Below are positions 33,745 through 43,030 of a DNA stretch of 64,000 nt, in pieces. Below the pieces are notes generated by a model. That model was not told where the DNA came from. It worked only from the letters and a program-made list of their open reading frames with translations, and did not search any database. Position 1 is the stretch's first letter, and the number at the start of each line of letters is the position of its first letter. Origin of the DNA: JANOYY01 sp043720395. GTDB lineage: Bacteria; Actinomycetota; Acidimicrobiia; Acidimicrobiales; JANYDT01. A program made the position numbers and the translations under genes. The stretch is from positions 1-64,000 of the forward strand of contig JAYSSR010000087.1 in assembly GCA_043720395.1 (NCBI GenBank). Reading direction: 5' to 3'.

Positions 33745-34431
33745 TTAGTCCAGCCGGATGATACCCATGCGGACGGCGCGCACCACGGCTTGTGTCCGAT
33801 CGGCGGCGTCGAGCTTCTGGTAGATCGAGGCGAGATGGTTCTTGACGGTCTTCACGGAGATGTAGAGCTTTCCGGCTGTCTCGACCGTCGAGAGGCCATC
33901 CGCGATGAGCTGGAGGACCTCTTCCTCCCGCTTGGAGATGATCGACTCGCCGGGCCGGTCCGGAATCGGGAATTTGGCCTCACGCAACATCGAGCGGGCG
34001 AACTCCGGCGATACCGAACCCTCGCCGTTGGCGGCCGCACGCACCGCGTCGGCAACTTCATCGGTTGAACAGTCCTTCACGAGATAGCCCGCGGCCCCGA
34101 CCCGAATCGCCTTCGCGAGCACCTCTCTGTCGGCATGCATGGTCAGCATCACGACCTGGGTGTCGGGCGAAACCTGGCGAACCCGTCGCGCCGCCTCGAC
34201 GCCGTCGAGCACGGGCATAGACACATCCATGAGGACAACATCCGGACGCAGTGCCTGGGCCAGCCGCACTCCCTCCTCGCCGTCGGAACCCTCGCCGACA
34301 ACGTCGAAGCCGTACAGTTCCATCGACCGTCGCAGACCTTCTCGGAGCATTCGGTGATCGTCAACCAGCAGGAGCCGCAGTGGTCGCGAGACGGGCCTCG
34401 TCGGTGCCGCTGGCGTTGGGGTTGGATTCAT
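33745..34431 (-). CDS. NarL/LuxR-family response regulator
   Basis: A 228-residue response regulator. The receiver domain has LLLVDDHRMLREGL, the phosphorylation site in DVVLMDVSMPVLDGVEAA and the Lys in AAGYLVKDCSTDEV. The C-terminal LuxR helix-turn-helix is SKREEEVLQLIADGLSTVET with ISVKTVKNHLASIYQKLDAA. Its partner is the kinase encoded just upstream: that gene's TGA ends one base before this ATG. The targets are unknown. Confidence 0.94.
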   Translation of the reverse strand: MNPTPTPAAPTRPVSRPLRLLLVDDHRMLREGLRRSMELYGFDVVGEGSDGEEGVRLAQALRPDVVLMDVSMPVLDGVEAARRVRQVSPDTQVVMLTMHADREVLAKAIRVGAAGYLVKDCSTDEVADAVRAAANGEGSVSPEFARSMLREAKFPIPDRPGESIISKREEEVLQLIADGLSTVETAGKLYISVKTVKNHLASIYQKLDAADRTQAVVRAVRMGIIRLD

Positions 34432-34432
34432 G

Positions 34433-36280
34433 TCACTCCAATCGGCATCTCACAACCGTTCCTTGATCGGGTCGTGACTCGATTTCCAAACGGGCACCAA
34501 TCGCTGCGGCTCGTTCCTGCAGGCCCCGCAAACCATACGAATCAACCCGTCCGGCTGCTCCAGCGAAACCTCGTCCGTTGTCGATCACTTCGACCACGGC
34601 CTGCGTCCCGTTGCAGTACCAGCGCACCCGCAGCACGGTCGCCCGGGCATGTCGTTCGACGTTGACAATCGCCTCCTGGGCGATCAGCCACATCTCCCGT
34701 TCCTGACGAGTGGGAAGCGGCCGGATCGTCTGCTGCTCGAACAGCACCTCGAGGTTCGGATTGCGATCGCGCACTCGTTCGAGGAACCCCTCGATCGTGG
34801 CGGAAGCGTCCCGGTCGACGTTGACGTCGGTGCGGATGTCGTAGAGCGTCTCGCGGACCTCGGAGATGACGCGTCGAACGTCGATGCGCAGCCGGGATAG
34901 CTCGTCACTCAACGGTGCTGCTTCAGGATGTTTGCCGAGTCGGTCGAGCTCGAACCCCACGTACGCGAGCGACTGCCCGATGCGATCGTGAAGGTCGCGG
35001 GCGATCCGGACGCGCTCCTCATCGGCGGCCACGCGCCGTATACGTCCGAACCAACGTGCGTTGTCGATTGCGATCGACGCGGGCTCGGCGAAGCGTCGCA
35101 GAAGTTCAGCAAGCTGCGACGTGTCTGCGCCGGGCTCAGCTCGCTCGATTGCAAGGATGCCGGCTGAGGACTGACGCGCTCGAAGCGGCACGTAGAGGCC
35201 CGACTGCGCTCCGCGGAGCAGTGTTTGGCGCTGCCCGGCGGGGAGGTCGCAGAGTCGGATCGGGCCCGTTGACCGAGATGCCAACGCGAGTGCCACCGGA
35301 AGTTCGACGGGATCGAGCGTGGCGGGGAGCCGGACGCCCTCGGCACGGAGAACCTCCCATACGCCCATGGTCTCGTCGCGAAGGAGGATGGTGATTGCGT
35401 CGCAGGGAAACAGTTCGCGAGCATTCGCGATGGTTGACATGGCAACGTCTTCGAGGTCGAGCGACGACGGAAGCGACTGGGCGACCTTGTGGAGGGCAAA
35501 GAGGAGCCCGTTCGCACTGGTCAACCGCGCCATGCTCTCGACCGCAGTGCTTTGGCGGACGAGTGCATCGTGGACGACCTTGCGAGCCAGCCCGGCGACA
35601 ACCGCGAACGCCACGATCTGGATCGACCACTGCCAACTTTGACGCCAGCTTTCCTGAGTTGAGGCAGGGTGGTACCGCAGCTCCAGGAACGAGATGATGA
35701 GGCTGGTCACCGATCCGTACCCGACGACGAGGGGACCGCCTTGCGAAAATGCGCCCACGAGGATGCCTGGCAGGAGCATGAAGGCGAGCGGCGACTGCCA
35801 GTATCCGGTGAAGCAGACCGCAAGGATGGTGATGCTCAGCTCGGTAACGATCGACGTCGCGGCGCCGAGCTCGAATCCCCAATGGCGAATCGGACGAAAT
35901 GACCGGAACGTGGTGAGCACGGCGAATGCGGCGAAGAAGAGCGAGTTCGTTGAGGTCCGCTCACCCGGAACAGTCAGCAGCGCGATGGCTGACACGAGGA
36001 GGGAGCACCAGCGTCCGACAACGATGAGTCGCTGGTATGCGGCGAGCTGGTCTCGTTTCGAGTTCGTCGGGTCGTCGGTCTCCGAAGGAGAGGTGAACCG
36101 TGCCGTGATAACCCGGGTAGCGGATTGCCGACGGTCGGCGATGCGTCGATCGAGGCGGCGCGGCACCTCGGTGGTGTCGGGTCCGACTGTCGCTTTGGCG
36201 GGCGCGTCGCTTGTTGGCGCGGCGTTGTGGACCGTTTCGGGGTTTGGCGTTGCCGCGATGGTAGGGAGCCTGGTCGCCAT
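34433..36280 (-). CDS. Membrane sensor histidine kinase (HisKA_3/NarX type) with GAF domain
   Basis: A 615-residue kinase. After a charged 80-residue N-terminus, about five or six helices follow (LIVVGRWCSLLVSAIALLTV to IQIVAFAVVAGLARKVVHDA). A GAF domain comes next (about 270-400, SLDLEDVAMSTIANARELFP). The dimerisation domain has the phospho-His in ERVRIARDLHDRIGQSLAYV, and the ATPase domain has EAIVNVERHARA (N box), VEVIDNGRGFAG and GLRGLQERAAAIGARLEI. With the following response regulator it forms a two-component system; the signal is unknown. Confidence 0.93.
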   Translation of the reverse strand: MATRLPTIAATPNPETVHNAAPTSDAPAKATVGPDTTEVPRRLDRRIADRRQSATRVITARFTSPSETDDPTNSKRDQLAAYQRLIVVGRWCSLLVSAIALLTVPGERTSTNSLFFAAFAVLTTFRSFRPIRHWGFELGAATSIVTELSITILAVCFTGYWQSPLAFMLLPGILVGAFSQGGPLVVGYGSVTSLIISFLELRYHPASTQESWRQSWQWSIQIVAFAVVAGLARKVVHDALVRQSTAVESMARLTSANGLLFALHKVAQSLPSSLDLEDVAMSTIANARELFPCDAITILLRDETMGVWEVLRAEGVRLPATLDPVELPVALALASRSTGPIRLCDLPAGQRQTLLRGAQSGLYVPLRARQSSAGILAIERAEPGADTSQLAELLRRFAEPASIAIDNARWFGRIRRVAADEERVRIARDLHDRIGQSLAYVGFELDRLGKHPEAAPLSDELSRLRIDVRRVISEVRETLYDIRTDVNVDRDASATIEGFLERVRDRNPNLEVLFEQQTIRPLPTRQEREMWLIAQEAIVNVERHARATVLRVRWYCNGTQAVVEVIDNGRGFAGAAGRVDSYGLRGLQERAAAIGARLEIESRPDQGTVVRCRLE

Positions 36281-36359
36281 GGGTCAGACGACTCATCGGT
36301 TGATTCGGGTCCAGGCTTGACCACGGATCTGAGCGCGGCGGCGAGCTACGGTCTGCGGC

Positions 36360-39005
36360 GTGAAGCTCGTCGGTCTCGGTGGAGGTATCGGAGCGGGAAA
36401 GAGCAGTGTCTCAACCCGCTTGGCTCAGCGGGGCGCGGTGATCGTCGATGCTGACGTGATCGCCCGCCAGATTGTCGAGCCCGGTCGGCCCGCGTTGGAG
36501 GCGATCTTTGAGCGGTTCGGCCTGTCGGTGCGTCGTGAGGATGGTGCGCTCGACCGGGCCGCGCTGGCCGCGATCGTGTTCGCAGATCCGGCCGCGCTCT
36601 CCGACCTCAATGGCATCACCCACCCGGCAATCCGTGCGGAAATGGGCCGGTTGATTGCTGCCGAACGTGATACGAACAACATCGTCGTCATGGACGCCGC
36701 ACTGCTGTTCGAGCCGGTGAGCGATGCCACGGTGCGTTGGATCGTGGTCGACGTCGACCCGTCGATTGCGGTCGCGCGGTTGGTGCAATTCCGTGGGTTC
36801 TCCGAGGCCGACGCGTGGGCGCGACTGGCGACTCAGATGTCGCGGGAAGACCGTCTCGCGATGGCGGACTTCGTGCTGGACAACTCAGGGGACGAGGCAG
36901 CCCTCGAAGCGGAGGTCGACCGGGCATGGGCGTGGATTCAAACGCTGCTTGCAGCGGCCCTCTCCCCGCCGCCGATGAAGCCGTTCAAGGTCCACTCCGA
37001 CTTTGCGCCCGCCGGTGACCAGCCCGAGGCGATCGCTGCATTGACCAAAGGCATCAACCGGGGCGACCGGTTCCAGACGCTGCTCGGTATTACCGGTTCC
37101 GGGAAGTCGGCCACGATCGCGTGGACGATCGAGCAGGTGCAGCGTCCAACTCTCGTGCTCGCCCCGAACAAGTCGCTCGCCGCTCAGCTCGCCAACGAGT
37201 TCCGTGAGTTCTTTCCCGAGAACCGGGTCGAGTACTTCGTGAGCTACTACGACTACTACCAGCCGGAGGCGTATCTCCCGTCGAGCGACACCTACATCGA
37301 GAAGGACTCGTCGATCAACGACGAGATCGATCGGCTCCGACATTCGGCCACGAGCGGCCTGCTCACGCGCAGGGACACCATCGTGGTGGCATCCGTGAGC
37401 TGCATCTATGGCATGGGCAACCCGGAGGAGTACCGGGGCCAGCTGCTGGAGCTGCACGCGGGTGTCGACTACGACCAGCGGTGGGTGCTGCGGCGCCTTG
37501 TGGACATGCAGTACGACCGCAACGACGCCAACCTCGTCCGTGGCAACTTCCGCGTGCGCGGCGACACGATTGAGGTGCATCCGGCCTACGAGGAACACGT
37601 GTTGCGGATCGAGATGTTCGGCGACACGGTCGAGCGGATCTGCACGGTCGATCCGGTGACCGGGGAACAATTCGGCGAGCTTCCCGAGGTTCTCATCTTC
37701 CCGGCCACGCACTACGTCGCCGGCGAGGAGCGGATGCAGCGGGCGATCGGCACGATCCAGGAGGAGCTGCAACACCGCCTGAAGTGGTTCGAGACGGAGG
37801 GCAAGCTGCTGGAGGCGCAGCGTCTCAGGATGCGCACGCAGTACGACCTCGAGATGATGCAGGAGGTCGGGTACTGCAACGGCATCGAGAACTACAGCCG
37901 CCACATCGACGGGCGCAGCCCTGGTGAGGCACCGTTCACGCTGATCGACTACTTCCCGAAGGACTTCCTGCTCGTCATCGACGAGAGCCACATCGCGGTG
38001 CCGCAGGTGCACGGCCAGTTCATGGGGGACCGCAGCCGCAAGGAGACGCTGGTCGATCACGGGTTCCGCCTCCCGAGCGCCGCCGACAACCGGCCGCTGC
38101 GCTGGGACGAGTTCTACGACCACATCCACCAGCTCGTGTTCGTGAGCGCCACGCCGTCGAAGTACGAGATCGAACAGTCCACACAGGTCGTCGAACAGGT
38201 CGTTCGTCCCACGGGGCTGCTCGATCCCGAAATCTCGGTGCGGCCGACCAAGGGCCAGATCGACGACCTCATGGCAGAAGCACGCAAGCGAATCGGCAGG
38301 GGTGATCGGGTCCTTGTCACGACGCTGACCAAGCGAATGGCGCAGGACCTCAGCGATTACCTGCTTGAGCAGGGGCTACGTGTCCGCTACCTACATAGCG
38401 AGATCGACACCATCGAGCGCATCGAGATCCTCCGAGACCTCCGGCTCGGCGAGTTCGACGTTCTTGTCGGCATCAACCTGCTCCGCGAGGGCCTCGACCT
38501 TCCGGAGGTGTCACTCGTGTGCATCCTCGACGCCGACAAGGAGGGTTTTCTGCGAAGCGAGACATCACTGATCCAGACGATGGGCCGCGCCTCCCGCAAC
38601 GTCGACGGCCAGGTGATCATGTACGCCGACCGGATCACCGGCTCGATGGAGCGGGCCATCGCCATCACCGAGGCGCGTCGCAAGAAGCAGATCGCGTACA
38701 ACACCGAGCACGGGATCAACCCGGAAACGATCCGCAAGGCCGTGACCGACATCCTTGCCATGCTGCGTCCGGAGGAGGCGGCGCAGCGGGCGACCGTACC
38801 GGGCAGCGACCGCCGCAAGCGGCGTCCGGGGGAGATCCGCACCGACCTTCGCGAGTTGCCGAAGGGCGAACTCGAGCGTCTCATTCGGACGCTGGAGGAG
38901 GAGATGTCCGACGCCGCCCGCGACCTCCGATTCGAGTACGCGGCCCGCCTTCGCGACGAGATCAACGATCTCAAGAAGGAGCTGTTCGACAAGCCGAAGG
39001 AGTGA
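36360..39005 (+). CDS. uvrB: CoaE-UvrB fusion: dephospho-CoA kinase joined to excinuclease subunit B
   Basis: One 881-codon frame encodes two enzymes. Residues 1-205 are dephospho-CoA kinase (GLGGGIGAGKSSVSTRLAQR Walker A; LNGITHPAIRAEMG; DAALLFEP). Residues 206-881 are a complete UvrB: Walker A GITGSGKSAT (about 243), the beta-hairpin YFVSYYDYYQPEAYLPSSDT, LVIDESHIAVPQVHGQFMGD, GINLLREGLDLPEVSLVCIL and the C-terminal UvrC-binding helix (LRFEYAARLRDEINDLKKEL). No stop separates them. The UvrB part begins MKPFKVHSDF at the ATG 36975, but I see no ribosome site before it, so a single polypeptide seems likely. Separate neighbouring genes are common in actinobacteria. Confidence 0.93.
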   Translation: MKLVGLGGGIGAGKSSVSTRLAQRGAVIVDADVIARQIVEPGRPALEAIFERFGLSVRREDGALDRAALAAIVFADPAALSDLNGITHPAIRAEMGRLIAAERDTNNIVVMDAALLFEPVSDATVRWIVVDVDPSIAVARLVQFRGFSEADAWARLATQMSREDRLAMADFVLDNSGDEAALEAEVDRAWAWIQTLLAAALSPPPMKPFKVHSDFAPAGDQPEAIAALTKGINRGDRFQTLLGITGSGKSATIAWTIEQVQRPTLVLAPNKSLAAQLANEFREFFPENRVEYFVSYYDYYQPEAYLPSSDTYIEKDSSINDEIDRLRHSATSGLLTRRDTIVVASVSCIYGMGNPEEYRGQLLELHAGVDYDQRWVLRRLVDMQYDRNDANLVRGNFRVRGDTIEVHPAYEEHVLRIEMFGDTVERICTVDPVTGEQFGELPEVLIFPATHYVAGEERMQRAIGTIQEELQHRLKWFETEGKLLEAQRLRMRTQYDLEMMQEVGYCNGIENYSRHIDGRSPGEAPFTLIDYFPKDFLLVIDESHIAVPQVHGQFMGDRSRKETLVDHGFRLPSAADNRPLRWDEFYDHIHQLVFVSATPSKYEIEQSTQVVEQVVRPTGLLDPEISVRPTKGQIDDLMAEARKRIGRGDRVLVTTLTKRMAQDLSDYLLEQGLRVRYLHSEIDTIERIEILRDLRLGEFDVLVGINLLREGLDLPEVSLVCILDADKEGFLRSETSLIQTMGRASRNVDGQVIMYADRITGSMERAIAITEARRKKQIAYNTEHGINPETIRKAVTDILAMLRPEEAAQRATVPGSDRRKRRPGEIRTDLRELPKGELERLIRTLEEEMSDAARDLRFEYAARLRDEINDLKKELFDKPKE

Positions 39006-39083
39006 CCTGCGAGCTGGTCACGGGTAGCGCCTTCGACCGCTCCGACCGCTTGGACTGCCGCCGGCCGGTCTGGTGCAACGACC

Positions 39084-39159
39084 TTCGCGGTACGTTCTGC
39101 CGTTCGCGGTACGTTCTGCGTACGTCCAACGTACCGCAAGCCACCGAACGTACCGCGAA
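39084..39159. repeat. Dispersed double palindrome, second copy of the GCGGTACGTT subtype
   Basis: Outer arms TTCGCGGTACGTT (39084-39096) and AACGTACCGCGAA (39147-39159) are perfect. Inner arms TTCGCGGTACGTT (39103-39115) and AACGTACCGCAA (39128-39139) pair but for one base. Nearly identical to 2829-2904. It lies between the coaE-uvrB fusion and a convergent membrane protein gene. Confidence 0.9.
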
Positions 39160-39183
39160 GTGCCGCTGGAACGCATTGGCCGG

Positions 39184-40464
39184 TCAGCCGGGAACGGGTT
39201 CGATGCGGTCAAGGGCGGTACCGGCCACGGCGAGGCTGAGTGCGGTAAGGAGGGGGCCGATGGCGTACATCGTCGGAAGTGGCGTCAGGAAGAGCATCGC
39301 CACGAGGGGGGCGGATAACCCAAGTGCAAGCGCCACTGCCGACACCGTGGGCCGGCGGCGGCGGGCAAATTGAATAGCGGCGAGCGTGAGGGCTACGAGC
39401 GCAATGCCGACCGGTACGCCACCTTCGACGGTCAGCAAGAATGGGACGACGTGGAGGATGGTGGCACCGCTCGTCACACCAGGGTTGCGCTTGAGGAGGG
39501 CCGGGAGGTATTGCACGGGCCCGACGCCCGTCCACGGTGACGAGCGCAGCAGCTCGGCGGCCTGCGGCAGGAGGTCGGCGCGGCCCGAGTCGAACGGCGT
39601 GTCGGCCTGCTGGATGATCTCGGCGCGATCGGTCCAGCCGGGCAGGGAGTGCAGCGTCATGGCGAGAGCCCCGACGAGCATGGCGGCCCCGAGTCCTGCC
39701 GCAATTCGCCGCGACTCCGGCCGAGCCATGAACACGACCAACAGGGTCATCCCGAGCCCGGCCCATTCAAGAATCGTGACCCGCCGGTAGGAGGCAACAC
39801 CTGCTGCAACGCTGAGCGCGAGGACGCCAGCCGCCCACCGCGCCGGGATCGAACGTCGGATCGCCAGCAGGATCAGCACCGCCGAGATCGAGGTGAGGAA
39901 CCAGCCCTGCAGGTCGGCATGGTGAATGGTGCCGATCGGAGCGAGCGCCCGGCCGCCGTAGGAGCGGAACGGGTCCGGGGCCTCGAGCAGTCCAAGCCCG
40001 ATCCGACGGCCGAGCAACCCCTGGAGTACAACGACGCTCGCCTCGAACGCAGCGGCAACGGCGAGGACGCCTCCGACGAAGCGCGGTTGGTCGCGCAGCA
40101 TCCGGCCGAACGCGGGGATCGTGACGAAGAGGCACAGGTAGCGAAGCGTCGTAACGATGCCGACCGGACTCGGGTGAACCACCAGCGACACCGTCCACGT
40201 CGTGGCGAGTGCGAGTGCACACATGCCAAGTGGCCCGGGGTGTCGGAACGGTCGTTTGAGTGCCGCCAGCGTCCGAATTGCGGCGACCCCGAGGAAGATG
40301 TCGGCCAGGAACACCGGTGCCCGGTCGTTGAAGCCGACGCCGAACACGAGCGCGGCCAACGCAAACATGACGAGGCGGCCGGTCGGGTCTGCGGTCGCAG
40401 TCTTTGCCCGGACGTGCTCGGTCGGGCGCGCCGCAAGAGTGGCCACGGACATGGGCATGGGCAA
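39184..40464 (-). CDS. O-antigen ligase/Wzy-type membrane protein
   Basis: A 426-residue protein with about eleven hydrophobic helices. The central loop GWTDRAEIIQQADTPFDSGR followed by LLPQAAELLRSSPWTGVGPV is the Wzy_C (O-antigen ligase/polymerase) pattern, with the GVGP turn. Such proteins join or polymerise surface glycans at the outer face of the membrane. No other glycan genes are near. It begins MPMPMSVATLAARP; any of the first three Met codons could be the start. Confidence 0.8.
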   Translation of the reverse strand: MPMPMSVATLAARPTEHVRAKTATADPTGRLVMFALAALVFGVGFNDRAPVFLADIFLGVAAIRTLAALKRPFRHPGPLGMCALALATTWTVSLVVHPSPVGIVTTLRYLCLFVTIPAFGRMLRDQPRFVGGVLAVAAAFEASVVVLQGLLGRRIGLGLLEAPDPFRSYGGRALAPIGTIHHADLQGWFLTSISAVLILLAIRRSIPARWAAGVLALSVAAGVASYRRVTILEWAGLGMTLLVVFMARPESRRIAAGLGAAMLVGALAMTLHSLPGWTDRAEIIQQADTPFDSGRADLLPQAAELLRSSPWTGVGPVQYLPALLKRNPGVTSGATILHVVPFLLTVEGGVPVGIALVALTLAAIQFARRRRPTVSAVALALGLSAPLVAMLFLTPLPTMYAIGPLLTALSLAVAGTALDRIEPVPG

Positions 40465-40596
40465 TTCGTCGACCCGTTTGCGGTGGACCTTGAGCAGTCA
40501 GGCTCAGCCGGACGCGCCGCACGTGTGGCCACTGACCGAGGCAAACCGTCGACCGGTTCATTAGGAACCCGGAGCGAACGCCATCCCTGCGGGCCC

Positions 40597-41124
40597 TCAG
40601 AACAATGCCGGCGAAGCCCCGATCACACGACGCTCGTGGTCCAATAGCCATCGCTTGGTATCGACTCCGGCGGCGAAGCCGGTCAGCGATCCGTTCGAGC
40701 CGATGACCCGATGGCAGGGGATGATGATCGGGATCTTGTTGCGACCGTTCGCGGCACCGACGGCGCGGACTGCAGTGGGGCGTCCGATGACGTTCGCCTG
40801 GAATGCATAACTCCGGGTCTCTCCGTAGGGGATCTTGGTGAGCGCTTGCCACGCTGCGAGCTGGAACTCGGTTCCGGACGGTCCGAGTGGGAGGTCGAAG
40901 TCGGTGCGGACGCCCTCGAAGTACTCGCCGAGTTGGCGGGCTGCTTCTCTGAGGATTGGGTGATCGCCGAGCTGGACCTGCTTGGACGGACGTCGGAGGG
41001 TCGCGTCGCCGTCCTCGTCGACCCAGAGCACGGCCACGAGGGTGGTGTCATCGGCGAAGAGGTGCAGTTCGCCGCACGGCGACTCGATGGTCGCGGTGGC
41101 GAGTAGTGCTTCGGTGGTGTTCAT
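40597..41124 (-). CDS. ogt: Methylated-DNA-protein-cysteine methyltransferase
   Basis: A 175-residue repair protein that moves the methyl group from O6-methylguanine to its own cysteine. The active site is IIPCHRVIGSNGSLTGFAAG near residue 140. FQLAAWQALTKIPYGETRSY holds the DNA-binding helix and IGRPTAVRAVGAANGRNKIP the recognition arm. ATG 41124 gives MNTTEALLATATIESPCGEL. It is 120 bp from the Ada-AlkA gene on the same strand, across a repeat cluster. Confidence 0.94.
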   Translation of the reverse strand: MNTTEALLATATIESPCGELHLFADDTTLVAVLWVDEDGDATLRRPSKQVQLGDHPILREAARQLGEYFEGVRTDFDLPLGPSGTEFQLAAWQALTKIPYGETRSYAFQANVIGRPTAVRAVGAANGRNKIPIIIPCHRVIGSNGSLTGFAAGVDTKRWLLDHERRVIGASPALF

Positions 41125-41187
41125 GGGTTCTCGTTCCTGACGTTCATGGCTGGCTGGATTGGGGCCGGGTCTGCGTGGTCCTCGGGT

Positions 41188-41259
41188 TGTGGCCTCAAAT
41201 CGGTCTGTGTGGCCCCAAATCGGGCCGATTCGAGGCCACAGTGACTCATTTGGGGCCAC
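41188..41259. repeat. Cluster of four GTGGCCCCAAATCGG units, two direct and two inverted
   Basis: TGTGGCCTCAAATCGG (41188-41203) and TGTGGCCCCAAATCGG (41208-41223) are direct copies 20 bp apart. CCGATTCGAGGCCACA (41225-41240) and ATTTGGGGCCAC (41248-41259) are inverted copies. The left and right units can form alternative hairpins. The cluster covers the end of ada-alkA and the 5' flank of ogt. Confidence 0.88.
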
Positions 41260-42769
41260 GGCGTCGCGGGGACGTCGCCCACAGGAGCTGCGTCGCATAG
41301 GAGCGCCACGGTGCCCAGCGCTCACCATGCAAGGCCAACTCCGCCGCGGTGGACGCAATACCGAGCACCCGTGCACCTTGCAGCGCAACAAGGTCGTCGG
41401 CCAGCAGGACGTCGGGGTCGGACAGCGCCCGCATCACGAGGTAGCCCGCGGTCCAGGGGCCAATGCCAGGCTGGCGTTCGAGCGCGGCACGAGCCTCCGA
41501 TCGGTCGACGCCGGGGTCGAGTTGGACGTCGCCCGAGTCGAGTGCGCTGCACAGCGAGATCAGCGCACGCGCGCGTGAGCCGGGCATCGCCAGCTCCGAT
41601 GGGTCGATCTTGGCGAGCGCCGCGACCGACGGGAACAGGCGGGTGAGTCCGGGCGGGCCATCGACGGGTTCACCGTGTGAGGCCGCGAGACGTCCGGCCA
41701 GCGTCCGAGCGGCGGCCACGGACACCTGCTGCCCAAGCACGGCACGCACCGCGATTTCATGCGGGTCGACGGCTCCAGGGGCGCGGCGGCCGGGGTTGGC
41801 GTCGACGACGGCGGTCAGTGATGGGTCGAGGCGCAGGGTCGCGGCGACGGCTTCGGGGTCGGCGTCGAGGTCGAACAGCCGTCGGACGCGGGCTACGGCG
41901 GGCGCGAGGTCGGTCAGCGCGGTGAGGCGGAACGATGCCTTGAGGTGATCGTCGGTGGCTTCGACGCTCAGCCAACCAGGTCCGGAAGGCAGTCGGAGAG
42001 TGCGCGCGTAGGTGGTGGGGGTGGCGACCTCGACCTCGAGCACGGCCCGGTCGGCGAGGAATCCGAAGATCGCCGAGGCGTCGAGGGGGCTGCGGAAAGG
42101 GAGTCGGACGGTGATCGTGTCGGCGGTCGTGGCGGCGGAAGCGGCCGCTGTCGTATGTGCGGTGGTCCGCTTGGAGGCCTTGCGGCGGAGCTCGTTCGGC
42201 GGCGTCGCAAACACCGCCTGGACGCTCTCATTGAACTGGCGGATGCTCGCGAACCCGGCTGCGAAGGCGATCTGCCCGAAAGGCAGATCCGTCGTTTCGA
42301 TGAGGACGCGGGCGGTCTGGCATCGCTGAGCCCTCGCGAGCGCGAGCGGTGCAGCGCCGAGATGGTCCACGAGGGTGCGCTGGAGTTGACGTTCGCTGAC
42401 GTGGAGGCGTCGGGCCAGGCCAGGAACACCCTCGCGGTCGATGAGACCGTCTTGGATCAGTCGCAGGGCGCGGGCTGCGAGGTCTGCCCGGACGTTCCAT
42501 TCCGGCGAACCCGGTGTGGCATCGGGTCGACAGCGCTTGCACGCCCGGAACCCCGCTTGCTGGGCGGCAGCACTGCTGCGGTAAAAGGTGACGTTTTCGC
42601 GCTTCGGGTGCACCGGCGTCGGACAGCTCGGTCGGCAGTAGATGCCGGTGGTGCGGACGCCGATGAAGAACCAGCCGTCGAAGCGCCGCTCGCGCCCGAG
42701 AACGGCCCGGTAGCAGCGTTCGGCGTCGAGTGGTCCTGCCGCCGGAAGATCCAATGGGAGAGCGTCCAT
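41246..42769 (-). CDS. Ada-AlkA fusion: AraC-type regulator with 3-methyladenine DNA glycosylase
   Basis: A 507-residue protein. Residues about 20-95 are the Ada zinc/methyl-acceptor domain (GVRTTGIYCRPSCPTPVHPK, then CKRCRPDATPG). About 100-195 are an AraC helix-turn-helix (VPGLARRLHVSERQLQRTLV, FGQIAFAAGFASIRQFNES). The rest is AlkA: an N-terminal beta domain, then the helix-hairpin-helix QPGIGPWTAGYLVMRALSDP with the catalytic Asp in LLADDLVA. This fusion is known in actinobacteria: it senses alkylation and excises alkylated bases. It likely activates itself and ogt. Confidence 0.92.
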   Translation of the reverse strand: MDALPLDLPAAGPLDAERCYRAVLGRERRFDGWFFIGVRTTGIYCRPSCPTPVHPKRENVTFYRSSAAAQQAGFRACKRCRPDATPGSPEWNVRADLAARALRLIQDGLIDREGVPGLARRLHVSERQLQRTLVDHLGAAPLALARAQRCQTARVLIETTDLPFGQIAFAAGFASIRQFNESVQAVFATPPNELRRKASKRTTAHTTAAASAATTADTITVRLPFRSPLDASAIFGFLADRAVLEVEVATPTTYARTLRLPSGPGWLSVEATDDHLKASFRLTALTDLAPAVARVRRLFDLDADPEAVAATLRLDPSLTAVVDANPGRRAPGAVDPHEIAVRAVLGQQVSVAAARTLAGRLAASHGEPVDGPPGLTRLFPSVAALAKIDPSELAMPGSRARALISLCSALDSGDVQLDPGVDRSEARAALERQPGIGPWTAGYLVMRALSDPDVLLADDLVALQGARVLGIASTAAELALHGERWAPWRSYATQLLWATSPRRRGPK

Positions 42770-42861
42770 GACGTTGAGTGTGCCAGGCGTTCTGTGGTGC
42801 GACTGGCGGTTTTCGGACGTGCGCGTCTACGGAGGGTTGGATTGCGCGGCCAACTCTTCGT

Positions 42862-42934
42862 CGCGGTACGTCCGGTCCGCTTGCGGTGCACTTGGCGCGC
42901 CCGAATGCACCGCGGACGTACCGGTTGTACCGCG
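42862..42934. repeat. Dispersed double palindrome, copy D
   Basis: CGCGGTAC (42862-42869) and GTACCGCG (42927-42934) end boxes are 73 bp apart end to end. Inner arms TGCGGTGCA and TGCACCGCGG enclose CTTGGCGCGCCCGAA. It lies between the divergent ada-alkA and uvrA genes. Confidence 0.9.
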
Positions 42935-43030
42935 ACGGTCAGTTGAGCGTGCGGTCGGCTTCGAGTGAGCCGCGGCGGGTGCCGAAGTGGAGCTGCGGCG
43001 GGGCCCACCGCCAGTGTTAGAGTCGAACAT

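Noticed and set aside
36975..39005. UvrB as a separate gene starting at the internal ATG
   Set aside because: No ribosome binding site precedes the ATG and no stop ends the CoaE part, so one fused protein is the simpler reading; internal initiation cannot be excluded.
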